DNA of 64,000 bases from Gp6-AA40 sp963818645 (GCA_963818645.1 CAWFTF010000002.1:124001-188000); one strand, 5' to 3'; shown: positions 1 to 9,270, counted from the stretch's first letter. Numbers and translations are program-made. The notes: a model not told the origin generated them from the sequence alone.

Positions 1-417
1 GTGTTCCTGCGCGTCTTCCGGACGCTATCCAGGTTCCGCGGCCAGTCCGCCCTCCGAACCTGGATCTACCGGATAGTCATCAATCAGGCCCGTAACCGGC
101 AGCGCTGGTGGAGGCGTCGTTATCGCTCGAGCCAGGTGTCCCTGGATGAGCATTTGAAGCAGTTCGGCGACGTCGAATCCAAGAGTGACGTGCTCCCGGA
201 CCGACTGCTGGCCAGCAAGGAAACGTCCACGCTCATCTGGCAGGCGCTTGATCGGCTGCCATTCGATCAGCGGACGGCGCTCATCCTTCGCGAGGTGGAT
301 GGTCTCCATTACGACGAGATCGCGTTCTCTCTGGGTGTGGCGGTCGGTACGGTGAAATCGCGGCTCACGCGCGCGCGGCAGGCGCTGCGCGCCGAGCTGC
401 TGGGTCTCCACGCATGA
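1..417 (+). CDS. ECF-type RNA polymerase sigma factor, 5' partial
   Basis: Alternative sigma factor that directs RNA polymerase to a specific regulon, probably in response to an envelope signal. The visible 138 residues begin inside region 2 (FLRVFRTLSRFRG, then TWIYRIVINQARN, typical of region 2.3-2.4). They end with a region 4 helix-turn-helix (residues about 77-134, LPFDQRTALILREVDG and GTVKSRLTRARQ). The GTG at base 1 is not a credible start because the beginning of region 2 is missing, so the gene continues upstream of the window. It overlaps the anti-sigma gene by ATGA, which supports co-expression and functional pairing. Confidence 0.9.
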   Translation: MFLRVFRTLSRFRGQSALRTWIYRIVINQARNRQRWWRRRYRSSQVSLDEHLKQFGDVESKSDVLPDRLLASKETSTLIWQALDRLPFDQRTALILREVDGLHYDEIAFSLGVAVGTVKSRLTRARQALRAELLGLHA

Positions 418-1355
418 CTCCTTACGTAGGCTGCGAGTACGCGCGGGAGCGGCTCGAGGGGCTCCTCGACGATGAGCTGTCTGTTGACGAACAGGTGCTC
501 GTCGAGAGCCACGTGCGTTGGTGCCGGACGTGCGCCGATCGCATCGAAGACTTTCAGTTGATCGGGACGTCGATTCGAGTTGGTCCTCCCAAGCTGGCTC
601 TCGCGAGAGAGGTGGAGCCTGCGTCGAGCGCCGTCTACTCGCGTGTGATGATGCGGATGCGCGCCGAGCGCGACCAGGCCTTCACAGTGCGGTTGCGGGA
701 GATGTTTGCGGACATGCGGCTGCTGTGGCCGGCCCTCGGCGCGACGATGGCCGTGCTGGTATGCCTGAGCGTGGCGATTGGCGTCCTGAAGAGCACGTCA
801 AGCGAACGGCCTTCGTCGCTGGCGACGAGACTCGAGGCTATGAACCCCGGGTCCGAAGCCAATCCGCTGCGTCCGGACAACAACGCGCGGGTCGATCGCT
901 ACTTCGACAAGTTCGTGGACAGCGACCGTGCCGGCGGGATTTCGATTCCGCGAGTGATGGACGATGGCGCGTCGGTGGCAGGTATCCCCGGCGAAGAAGC
1001 CATGTTCACGATGGCAATGGTCGTCAATCGCGAAGGGCGTATCACGACTGCAGAGATGTTGAACTCCGAGCGTGGCAGCAACAACGCCGAGCGCGCGCTC
1101 CACGCCAACGAGGCGGTGCTCGACGCGGTGAGGCAGTCGCGATTCGCGCCGGCTCAGACGCCGATCGGCCGCACGGTTGCCGTCAATATGGTGTGGTTGA
1201 TCTTCGTCACCACGGTGCAGACGCCCGATCCTCAGACGCCCGTTCAGGTTGCTCCGGTGGTTGCGCGCACGCGACGGCTGCCGCCGGCCGACCCCGCCGT
1301 GCCGCTGCCAGTTGGACGTCAGTCGTCCCGCGTGAGCTCCTCACCGACGGCCTGA
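414..1355 (+). CDS. Zinc-finger anti-sigma factor with TonB-like periplasmic C-terminal domain
   Basis: Likely membrane-anchored partner that holds the preceding sigma factor inactive. The N-terminus carries a ZAS-type zinc motif (C7, H33, C37, C40 in SHVRWCRTC). A single transmembrane segment lies at about residues 103-126, and a roughly 180-residue exported part follows. Residues about 195-265 (AMFTMAMVVNREGRI through VAVNMVWLIFV) resemble the C-terminal domain of TonB/energy-transducer proteins, with a terminal proline-rich tail. The start overlaps the sigma factor stop (ATGA). The zinc finger and membrane segment are clear; the TonB-like assignment is by pattern only. Confidence 0.75.
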   Translation: MTPYVGCEYARERLEGLLDDELSVDEQVLVESHVRWCRTCADRIEDFQLIGTSIRVGPPKLALAREVEPASSAVYSRVMMRMRAERDQAFTVRLREMFADMRLLWPALGATMAVLVCLSVAIGVLKSTSSERPSSLATRLEAMNPGSEANPLRPDNNARVDRYFDKFVDSDRAGGISIPRVMDDGASVAGIPGEEAMFTMAMVVNREGRITTAEMLNSERGSNNAERALHANEAVLDAVRQSRFAPAQTPIGRTVAVNMVWLIFVTTVQTPDPQTPVQVAPVVARTRRLPPADPAVPLPVGRQSSRVSSSPTA

Positions 1356-3572
1356 GGCCGCCGGCTCCGGCATTTCTCCTCTCGCACTCGCGGTGTTGTT
1401 GAGGGCATCTGTCGCCCGCAATGTGACGCCGCGCGCCACCGCATCACCCTCGAGCACGAGCTCGAACTGTTCGAAGCGCGAGTCGGCGATTCCGTCCTTC
1501 GGATAGACCGACTGCCACTTGTCCCCGTCGAGCGAGAAATCCACCTTTTGCACCGACGAGTTCGCGTCACGGACGTCGAACGCGATGGTCGCGCGGCCGT
1601 TGTCTCGTCGGACGGCAGTGACTGTGATCACCGGCGGAACGTTGTCGATCGCGAATGCTGTGCTCTCGCGCGCGCCGGAGAGCGCGTCGGCCGAGGAATT
1701 CGCCGGCAGATCCGACGCGACGATGCGGACGGTATAGCGGCCGTTGGGAACCGATGTCGTATCCCACACGAGGATCTGATCCGTCATCCCACGCTTGAGC
1801 AGCTTCCATGACGTCTCGCCTTCACGGCGATATGAGACGTCGTAGCTCAGGTCGTCGCCGTTGTCGTCCTCCGCCCGCCACACGAAGGTCATCAGCCCTT
1901 TCTCGTACACCCGTCGACCGAGGGAGGGCGATGAAGAGCCAGGCGCCTGATTGGCGCGCTTGTCCGGGAGATCGCCTTCGAAGCCAGCGATCTCCGGATC
2001 GACCGGGAACGGACGCTGGAACACGGTGCCGGGAGGATGAACGGTGATCGACGTCACCCGCGGCCGCATGTTACGAGGAAGATATGCCGCTGAGACCGAT
2101 GTCAGCAGCGGAGCGTCACCCTTACCGGCAATGAGCGTCGCGCGCCACTGGAGGTAACGTGCTCGCGGGCTCGTGATCGTGCTGCCTTCTGAATCGGTGT
2201 ACGCCTGACTCCAGTCGCTCCAGGTCTCGTCTGGGGTGTTCGTGTTCCCTGAGCGAGTCGAGATTTCGAGACGGCTGCCCGCTGGTGTGAGTGACTGCCA
2301 CTTGAGCGTGCCCCACAGCGCCACCGTCTGCGCGTCGCGGACGGCCGAGGTGTACGTGCCGCGATCGGCGCGCGCCGCGGCGAGCCTCAGCAGCTTGCCC
2401 GGGTTCGACGTCGCGATGAGTACACGTCCTTCCGACTGTTGCAGAAGCCCTGTGACCTGCTGCGCGTTGGCGCGCGCAATCAAGGTGGGCTGGAAGGGAT
2501 CACCCGCGAGGCGGAAGATCTTGCCCGAGTTGCCGGTGGCCACCAGGATCGATCCGTCGGCGTCTACGGCGACGTCGTACGGTGTGTCCGCGCGGGACTC
2601 CCACAGCAGGTCCCACGCGCCGTCCGGCAGAATCCGATAGAGCGCACCGGCAGGCACTGCGCCTCCGCGTCCAGATGGCGCAGGCGCGCCCTGTGCCGAC
2701 GTGGTGACGACCGCATCGCCAACAGCGACGACGGTGATTTCAGTGGAGACGTTCGGCGTGAGTGGCGCCGGTGCGGGCACCGAAGGCGGCGGGGCGGAAG
2801 CGCCGCCGCCTCCACTCGGCCCCCGACTGCCCACGGCCGCCGCGTAGACGTTGCCGCGACTGTCCACGCGCAGCGTGTGGATCTCGTTGTAGCTCGAGTC
2901 GAGAAGGACGAATGGCTTCCCTGACGCGTCGAGCCGGAATACACGACCGGGCGATTCAGTCCCTGCCAGCAGTTGCCCGTCGCGGTCGAACGCGAGCGTC
3001 ATCGCATGCGTCGCCTTGGTCGCGTAAAACGTCGTGCCTTTCCCGTCCGGCGTGATCTTGTAGATGATGCCTTTGTCGCCCGTGGCCGCGAAGACGTTGC
3101 CCGCCTTGTCTACTACGAGACTCCAGATGTAGCGATCGCCGGGATCGAAGAACACGCTGCCCGATCCCTTCGCATCGACCTTGTAGATCTTCCCGTTCGG
3201 CGAGGTGCCGACGTAGAGCCCGCCACCGGGAGCCGGCGCCAGGGCATGGACTTCGAGTTCTTCGCTGTCGAAGAAGATGGTCCCCTTGCCCGTCGAGTCG
3301 ATCTTGTAGACCTGACCTTCGTTGCCGCTACCCGCGTACACCGAACCATCTGGTCCGCTCACCAGCGTCCAGACGAACGGTGCGTTGGTCTCGTAGACCG
3401 ACGCGGCGGTCGGACCGAGCGTCAGGCGTCCGAATGAGTCGATCGAGAGGTTCTCGATTTCACCACGAAGGAACTCACTTTCGCTCGACACTTCCCAGAA
3501 AGTCGGCGTCGAGGCACGCAAGGTCACAGTCGCGAACAATACGAGAGCCGCGATGGAGAGGCGAGACACCAC
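1341..3572 (-). CDS. Secreted beta-propeller repeat protein
   Basis: 743-residue protein with an N-terminal signal sequence (LSIAALVLFATVTLRAS). Many short blades follow between about residues 60 and 390, each with a pattern like GSVYAGSGNEGQVYKID or GGLYVGTSPNGKIYKVD. This is the NHL/WD40-like propeller repeat often seen in exported proteins. A Ser/Pro/Gly-rich insert sits near residues 255-305, and the C-terminal half (about 560-700) looks like immunoglobulin-type beta domains. Translation appears to start at GTG 3572; I see no strong ribosome binding site. The 3' end overlaps the anti-sigma gene by 15 bases in convergent orientation. The substrate is unknown. Confidence 0.7.
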   Translation of the reverse strand: MVSRLSIAALVLFATVTLRASTPTFWEVSSESEFLRGEIENLSIDSFGRLTLGPTAASVYETNAPFVWTLVSGPDGSVYAGSGNEGQVYKIDSTGKGTIFFDSEELEVHALAPAPGGGLYVGTSPNGKIYKVDAKGSGSVFFDPGDRYIWSLVVDKAGNVFAATGDKGIIYKITPDGKGTTFYATKATHAMTLAFDRDGQLLAGTESPGRVFRLDASGKPFVLLDSSYNEIHTLRVDSRGNVYAAAVGSRGPSGGGGASAPPPSVPAPAPLTPNVSTEITVVAVGDAVVTTSAQGAPAPSGRGGAVPAGALYRILPDGAWDLLWESRADTPYDVAVDADGSILVATGNSGKIFRLAGDPFQPTLIARANAQQVTGLLQQSEGRVLIATSNPGKLLRLAAARADRGTYTSAVRDAQTVALWGTLKWQSLTPAGSRLEISTRSGNTNTPDETWSDWSQAYTDSEGSTITSPRARYLQWRATLIAGKGDAPLLTSVSAAYLPRNMRPRVTSITVHPPGTVFQRPFPVDPEIAGFEGDLPDKRANQAPGSSSPSLGRRVYEKGLMTFVWRAEDDNGDDLSYDVSYRREGETSWKLLKRGMTDQILVWDTTSVPNGRYTVRIVASDLPANSSADALSGARESTAFAIDNVPPVITVTAVRRDNGRATIAFDVRDANSSVQKVDFSLDGDKWQSVYPKDGIADSRFEQFELVLEGDAVARGVTLRATDALNNTASARGEMPEPAASGRR

Positions 3573-3618
3573 TTTTGACTATGTCCTTTGACTTGAAACT
3601 CTACCTTTGAGCTTCGAC

Positions 3619-5484
3619 TTACTCTTCGAGCGGCAGCGTCAGCGTCTTCGATCCGGTGACGGCATAGCCGGCCGTGATCTCCCACTCGCCGACGAGTGCG
3701 CTCTGCAAGGGCCGGAAGCTGCCGCCGTTGCGATCCGATTCCATGACCGCCAGCACTGACGAAGGCAGTGCAGCGAGCGGCTCACCCTTGACGACGGCAC
3801 CGCCGTCACGCGTGACGAGCCGGACGTAGAGGCGGTTGTTCTTGCGTGCGCTGTTGAGCACGCGAATCATCTGCGGCACACCGGTGGTCTGAAGCGGCTG
3901 GACTTGAAGTTCGCGTGCTTCGAATTGCGACAGGCGCGCCGCGTCGGCCACCATGATCGAGACGGTGCCGCGCGCGTTCGCCGGAATCTGAACCGGAAGC
4001 GACTGTGTCACCTCTTCACCGCGGTAGGTCCGCAGCAGGATGCGAAGGTTGACCGGTGCTCCAGGCTTTGCCTTCGTGCCGTCGATCCACACGCGCTCGA
4101 GCGTCGCGCTGCGCGGCGTTTCGCTGGCCTCGATTTCGAGGTTCAGTCCTTCGAATTGCACAGCCTCGAACGCATTCCGCAGCAGCACGTTGAGCGGGGC
4201 GACCACGGAGGCGGCGGCGTAGGTTGACGGCTGATCGCCGGTGAACAAATCTTCAAACGCGACATCGCTGTGGTTCTTCACGCGCGCCGCGCCCTTGAGC
4301 GTGTAGGTGCCGACGCCGTTCTGCCGCTCGTATGACGTCAGCGTGTTCAGGATCGCGACGTAAGCGAGTAGTGGGGTAAAGAGCTGATCGTTGACGATGC
4401 CAATCGAGAAGTTCTTGCGGGTGCCTCTCTCGGAGTTGAGTGTGAGGGAGATCGGGATCATCGACGGTCCCGGTCCGAGCGTGCCGGCGATCGTGGTAGC
4501 GCGATCCTGCTGCACGATGCCGATCACGTCGCCCGTGCTGGCGATCTTCATCGAACTGGAGAGGCTCGGCAGCACGGTGATCACGTGGGCGCGCGTCATC
4601 GGAAACTGCGTCGGGCCGAGACCATAGAACGGATGGCCGAAGGCATACACGCGGTTGCCGTCCACCTCGGTGACTGTTCCTGTTGCGCCGACCTGGAGGT
4701 CGCCATTCATCAATGCGACGCCGATTGGATCGCCCGGCCGCAGTGGCGCCGAGGATGAGCCCGACGGCGCCGATGCCGTTGACGACTGCGATCCCAGCTG
4801 GGCGGCTCCCGCCAGCACAGGCATGAAGCCGAGGTCCCGGAAGGCAGAGACCAGCGGGTCGATCGCGCGGGCGTCGAAACCGGAGAAGCTGATTGGCGTC
4901 GAGATCGGACGCAGCAGCGTGGCGATCCCGGCGTTGACAGTGTTGGTGCCGATGACGCTGACATCAGCGGGACTTTCTGCGAACGGACGGGCCCACGAGA
5001 ATGCCTGACGGAGCGAGTCGCGCAACCCCTCCTGCGTGACTGGGAGCGTGAGCAGCGCAGGCGCGACCTGCGCGCGGCGCTGACCATCAGGCAGCGTCGC
5101 GTCCGCGATCATCTCTTCGATCGGCGTGATGCCTGCGAGCGGTTCCTTTGCAAACTCGCCGAGCGAGTACGACACCGCACCGACGAGGCGACCGTCGATA
5201 TACACGGGGCTGCCACTCATGCCGGCGATAACGCCTGTGTTTGCGAGCGGTCCGCCTTCGAGCCGCGCAAGGATCAGGTCGCGTCGTGGGCCGATGCTGT
5301 TGTGCAGGACGCCGAGGATGTGCGCCTTGAATTCCTCGAGCTGGTCACCCTGAAACACTGTTCGACCGGTTGCCACCATCCCTGGCTTGAGCTCGCTGAC
5401 AGGGAAGGTCTTCGACTGAGCGGGAAGCCCGGCAACCAGACCTGACACGACAAGGAGGAGGACGCCGATAGTGCGGATGTACAT
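3619..5484 (-). CDS. Exported SpoIVB-like (S55 family) serine peptidase domain protein
   Basis: 621-residue protein with a signal peptide (IGVLLLVVSGLVAGLPAQS). The S55/SpoIVB signature follows at about residues 30-125: VSELKPGMVATGRTVFQG, and GVIAGMSGSPVYIDGRLVGA with the putative nucleophile Ser90. A further block resembling the end of the S55 fold is YAFGHPFYGLGPTQFPM at about residue 275. In Bacillus, SpoIVB activates sigma-K during sporulation. Nothing here suggests spores, and related proteins occur in non-sporulating Acidobacteria. The C-terminal 250 residues look like beta-sandwich domains. It is probably co-transcribed with the downstream propeller gene (46-base gap). The substrate is not predictable. 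Confidence 0.75.
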   Translation of the reverse strand: MYIRTIGVLLLVVSGLVAGLPAQSKTFPVSELKPGMVATGRTVFQGDQLEEFKAHILGVLHNSIGPRRDLILARLEGGPLANTGVIAGMSGSPVYIDGRLVGAVSYSLGEFAKEPLAGITPIEEMIADATLPDGQRRAQVAPALLTLPVTQEGLRDSLRQAFSWARPFAESPADVSVIGTNTVNAGIATLLRPISTPISFSGFDARAIDPLVSAFRDLGFMPVLAGAAQLGSQSSTASAPSGSSSAPLRPGDPIGVALMNGDLQVGATGTVTEVDGNRVYAFGHPFYGLGPTQFPMTRAHVITVLPSLSSSMKIASTGDVIGIVQQDRATTIAGTLGPGPSMIPISLTLNSERGTRKNFSIGIVNDQLFTPLLAYVAILNTLTSYERQNGVGTYTLKGAARVKNHSDVAFEDLFTGDQPSTYAAASVVAPLNVLLRNAFEAVQFEGLNLEIEASETPRSATLERVWIDGTKAKPGAPVNLRILLRTYRGEEVTQSLPVQIPANARGTVSIMVADAARLSQFEARELQVQPLQTTGVPQMIRVLNSARKNNRLYVRLVTRDGGAVVKGEPLAALPSSVLAVMESDRNGGSFRPLQSALVGEWEITAGYAVTGSKTLTLPLEE

Positions 5485-5546
5485 CGGGAGACTCTGTGAT
5501 GATACGGGTAAACCTTTGAAATCGCTAGAGTCCGAACGACTTTCGG

Positions 5547-5576
5547 TTGACAGACCTTTCGGCTCTGGGTTACTGT
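5547..5576 (+). promoter_or_regulatory. Promoter of the aromatic amino acid operon
   Basis: A perfect sigma-70 -35 box TTGACA occupies 5547-5552. After 18 bases, a -10-like TACTGT lies at 5571-5576 (three of six consensus positions). Transcription would begin near 5583, about 15 bases before the trpL start codon. This gives the short untranslated leader expected of an attenuated operon. Confidence 0.65.
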
Positions 5577-5597
5577 CCCTTCACTAGTTCAGACGTC

Positions 5598-5690
5598 ATG
5601 TCGCGCATCTTTAGCCGTTTCGTGCCGACCTTTGCCAGTGGTTACTGGTGGTGGCACAGATCTGCAGCTGAAGGGACCGCCAGCGTCTAA
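5598..5690 (+). CDS. trpL: trp operon leader peptide with three tandem Trp codons
   Basis: A 30-codon reading frame, ATG 5598 to TAA 5688-5690, encoding MSRIFSRFVPTFASGYWWWH followed by ten more residues. The three consecutive TGG codons at 5646-5654 are the diagnostic feature. In ribosome-mediated attenuation, uncharged tRNA-Trp stalls the ribosome on such codons and changes RNA folding downstream. It lies between a TTGACA promoter and a terminator hairpin, directly ahead of aroDE and trpE-A. It is in a different frame from aroDE. No strong Shine-Dalgarno sequence is visible. It was found by reading the frame and is too short for most gene callers. Confidence 0.85.
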   Translation: MSRIFSRFVPTFASGYWWWHRSAAEGTASV

Positions 5691-5727
5691 GACGATTCAA
5701 CATCCGACAGACCCAGCCCCTTCAGCT
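5666..5727 (+). promoter_or_regulatory. Predicted antiterminator pairing of the trp attenuator
   Basis: AGCTGAAGGG at 5666-5675, starting 11 bases after the last Trp codon, is a perfect 10-base complement of CCCTTCAGCT at 5718-5727. The second segment is also the 5' arm of the terminator hairpin, so the two structures exclude each other. A ribosome stalled on the Trp codons would leave the first segment free to pair and block termination. I could not identify a convincing protector strand that pairs with 5666-5675 when Trp is abundant. Confidence 0.75.
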
Positions 5728-5750
5728 ACAGCTGACGGGGCTTTTTTTTT
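5715..5750 (+). terminator. Attenuator: intrinsic terminator in the trp leader
   Basis: A hairpin at 5715-5742 has outer arms AGCCCC/GGGGCT, one T-C mismatch, inner arms TCAGC/GCTGA and a TACA loop. It runs directly into nine T (5742-5750). The aroDE start codon (5755) lies only five bases past the T tract, so there is no other space for a conventional ribosome binding site. Read-through would be needed to express every gene downstream. Confidence 0.85.
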
Positions 5751-5754
5751 GCCG

Positions 5755-7203
5755 ATGACGCCTTTGTGCGAGACCGTGACCGGCCGATCGATGGCCGAAC
5801 TTCTGGCTGCCCGCGATGCCGCGGTGAGCGGCGACATGGTGGAGTTGCGTCTCGATGGCGTGTCCAACCTCGACGTGGGGCGCGCACTCGACGGCCGGCG
5901 TGTGCCCGCCATCGTCACCTGTCGCGCGATGTGGGAGGGCGGCCACTTCGACGGAAGCGAAGAGGAGCGGCGATCGATTCTCGCCGCCGCACTGGACCGT
6001 GGCGCTGAGCGAGTGGACGTCGAGTTTCGCGCGGTCGAAGGCCAGTCCACCGGCGTGCCGTTCCGCGATCTCCTTTCCAAGGGTCCCGAGCGCATCGTCG
6101 TCTCGTCGCATGATTTCGACGGTGTGCCTGCCGATCTCGAGTCGCGCGCGCGCGCGATGCGAGGGACCGGCGCCGGGACGATCAAGATCGCCGTTTCAGT
6201 CCGCAGTATCAGCCAGACGCTCTGTCTCAAAACGATCGCGAAGGATGGCGACGCGGTCGTGATCGGCATGGGTGAACTCGGTGTGGCGTCTCGGCTGCTC
6301 GCAGTTCGCTTCGGATCGGCATGGACGTATGCGGGCGACGGCATCGCGCCCGGACAGTTACCTGCACGCCAGATGATCGACGACTACGGGTTCAGGCGCG
6401 TGAGCCCATCCACGCGCCTGTTTGGTGTGGTCAGCACCAACGCGCTGCACTCGCTGTCGCCGGTGATGCACAACGCAGCGTTCGAGGCGGCCGGGCTCGA
6501 CGCGGTCTACGTCCCGCTGCCGGTGCACGACTTCAGTGACTTCCTGTCGTTTGCGGAAGAGATGGGCGTCGAGGGCGCGAGCGTCACGATCCCCTTCAAG
6601 CTGGATGCGTTGAAGGCCGCGGCATCGAGTGACGCGTTGACCCAGCTGGTCGGCGCCGCGAACACGCTTCGCAGGACCGGCTCGGGTTGGGAGGCCACCA
6701 ATACCGATGTCGAAGGGTTTCTGCAACCGCTCGGCTCGGCATGGAACACGTCGATGGACGGCGTCCGTGCGTCCATCCTTGGCGCGGGCGGTGCGGCACG
6801 CGCCGTCATCGTCGCCCTTGCCTCGAAGGGAGCGCAGGTCACCGTGCATGCGAGGCGAGACGAGCAGGCGCAGGAGCTGGCGTCGGGCTTCAACGTCGGG
6901 TCTGGTGCGTATCCGCCGGAGCCCGGGTCGTGGGACCTGCTGGTCAATTGCACGCCACTTGGTGGCGCGTCGCGGCGCGCGGAGTCGCCGATGCCGGCAG
7001 ACAGACTGACGGGTCAGCTTGTCTACGACCTCACCTACGGACGTGGAGAGGCAACACTCCTGCGTGATGCGCGCGGCGCCGGACTGAAGACGCTCGATGG
7101 CCTGGCGATGCTCGTCGCGCAGGCGGAGCGACAGTTCGAGTGGTGGACGGGACGACAGCCAGAACCAGGAGTGATGGAGGCAGCCGCGCGGCGACGCGTG
7201 TGA
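5755..7203 (+). CDS. aroDE: Bifunctional 3-dehydroquinate dehydratase / shikimate dehydrogenase
   Basis: 482-residue fusion catalysing steps 3 and 4 of the shikimate pathway (dehydroquinate to dehydroshikimate to shikimate). Residues 1-215 are a type I dehydroquinase: MVELRLDG, catalytic His119 in VSSHDFDG and Schiff-base Lys144 in GTIKIAVSV. Residues 222-482 are shikimate dehydrogenase: LHSLSPVMHN, catalytic Lys282 in VTIPFK, Asp318 in TNTDVEGF, and the nucleotide-binding ILGAGGAARA. I chose ATG 5755 because the dehydroquinase fold begins at once (TPLCETVTG) and upstream codons run through the terminator hairpin. It is the first gene behind the Trp attenuator, so shikimate flow may be tied to Trp levels. 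The same fusion order occurs in plants and some bacteria. Confidence 0.93.
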   Translation: MTPLCETVTGRSMAELLAARDAAVSGDMVELRLDGVSNLDVGRALDGRRVPAIVTCRAMWEGGHFDGSEEERRSILAAALDRGAERVDVEFRAVEGQSTGVPFRDLLSKGPERIVVSSHDFDGVPADLESRARAMRGTGAGTIKIAVSVRSISQTLCLKTIAKDGDAVVIGMGELGVASRLLAVRFGSAWTYAGDGIAPGQLPARQMIDDYGFRRVSPSTRLFGVVSTNALHSLSPVMHNAAFEAAGLDAVYVPLPVHDFSDFLSFAEEMGVEGASVTIPFKLDALKAAASSDALTQLVGAANTLRRTGSGWEATNTDVEGFLQPLGSAWNTSMDGVRASILGAGGAARAVIVALASKGAQVTVHARRDEQAQELASGFNVGSGAYPPEPGSWDLLVNCTPLGGASRRAESPMPADRLTGQLVYDLTYGRGEATLLRDARGAGLKTLDGLAMLVAQAERQFEWWTGRQPEPGVMEAAARRRV

Positions 7204-7214
7204 AAAAACGGGAA

Positions 7215-7227
7215 GGGGTCTGACCCC
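7215..7227. repeat. Short palindrome GGGGTCTGACCCC between aroDE and trpE
   Basis: GGGGTC and GACCCC flank one T in the 34-base gap between aroDE and trpE. The surrounding A-rich and T-rich bases (aaaaaacgggaa before, gcacaaattt after) give it the look of a dispersed REP-like element rather than a terminator; no T tract follows directly. It occupies the place where the trpE ribosome binding site should lie, with AAGGGG at 7213-7218 the only candidate. I found only this one copy in the window. Confidence 0.45.
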
Positions 7228-7237
7228 GCACAAATTT

Positions 7238-8703
7238 ATGCACATGACGTCGTTTGAAGAGTTCAAAGAGCTGGCGCAGCGGGGAACGTTCGTGCCGGTC
7301 TACAAGGAGATCGTCGCGGACATGCTGACGCCGGTCTCTGCGTTCCTGAAGGTCGCGGAGCATTCGGACTACGCGTTCCTGCTGGAATCGGTCGAGGGCG
7401 GCGAACAGGTTGGCCGCTACTCCTTCCTCGGCAAGGATCCGTTCCTCATCCTCAGATCGCGGGGCGGCAAGACGACGATCGATCGCATGGGTGAGGTGAC
7501 GGAGAGCGAGAAGCCGTTCATCGCCACCGTGCGCGAGCTGATGGCCGGATTCCATTCACCCTTCGTCCCCGGTCTGCCGCGTTTCACCGGCGGCGCCGTT
7601 GGATACATGGCCTACGATGCCGCCGCCTGGTTCGAGCCGGTGAAGCTGCAACCGACGAATGACACGGACGAAGAGGCCGGCTTCATGCTGTTCGACACGG
7701 TGCTCGCCTTCGATCACGTGCGACACCGGATTCTGATCATCGCGAACGCGCGGATCACGGGAGACGACGACCTCGAGTCGCTCTATCAGTTCGCGTGCAC
7801 GAAGATCGAGTTCGTCGAGCGAGAACTGGAGCGGACGCTGTCGAAGGTGCCGCGCTCGGATGCCGGCGCGCTCGAGGTGACGTCGAATGTCAGCCGCGAG
7901 CAGTTCGAGCAGATGGTGCGAACGGCGAAGGAATACATCGCGGCCGGCGACGTCTACCAGGTCGTGCTGTCGCAGCGATTCGAGGCGTCCATCGCGACCG
8001 ACCCGTTCACTGTCTATCGCGCACTGCGGCACGTCAATCCGTCGCCCTACATGTATTTCCTCCGCATCGGCGGCCGCTCCATCGTCGGCTCGTCACCCGA
8101 AATGCTGGTGCGCGTCGAGGGACGTCGTGTCGAGACGCACCCGATTGCGGGCACTCGTCCTCGCGGGCGCAATGACGAAGAGGATATGCGTCTTGCCGAG
8201 GAGCTGAAGCGCAACGAGAAGGAGCGAGCCGAGCATGTGATGCTCGTCGATCTCGGACGCAACGACGTCGGGCGGGTTGCCGAATACGGAAGTGTCCGCG
8301 TGCCGACCTACATGACCCTGGAGCGCTATTCGCACGTGATGCACCTGGTCTCGATCGTCGAAGGGAAATTGAAAGAGGAGCACGATCGACTGGATGCGCT
8401 CGTCGCGTGCTTTCCGGCGGGCACGGTGTCTGGCGCTCCGAAGGTTCGCGCGATGGAGATCATCGCGGAACTGGAGAATCGACGACGTGGTGTGTACGCC
8501 GGCGCCGTGGGCTATCTCGACTTCGCCGGCAATCTCGACTTCTGCATCACGATTCGAACAGTGCTGATAGAAAAGGGCCGCGCATACGTGCAGGCGGGCG
8601 CCGGGATCGTCGCCGACTCGAATCCGGCGGCTGAATATGAGGAGACGCGCGACAAGGCCAGAGCCGTCATCCGAGCCCTCGAACTGGCGCAGGCGGGCCT
8701 TTC

Positions 8704-8707
<4 letters not shown>
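7238..8707 (+). CDS. trpE: Anthranilate synthase component I
   Basis: 489-residue large subunit that converts chorismate and ammonia to anthranilate, the first committed step to Trp. The N-terminal domain contains LLESVEGGEQVGRYSFLG, which includes the LLES segment that forms part of the Trp feedback site in characterised TrpE. The C-terminal chorismate-binding domain has SPYMYFLRIGG, HPIAGTRPRG, DLGRNDVGRV and the end signature QAGAGIVADSNPAAEYEET. ATG 7238 and ATG 7244 are both possible starts. The stop overlaps trpG by ATGA, fitting the two-subunit complex. TrpE here is not fused to TrpG. Confidence 0.96.

Positions 8708-9269
<562 letters not shown>

Positions 9270-9270
<1 letters not shown>

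Noticed and set aside
5632..5754. Longer aroDE reading frame starting at TTG 5632
   Set aside because: The extra codons run through the leader peptide, the antiterminator and the terminator hairpin; the dehydroquinase fold starts only after ATG 5755.
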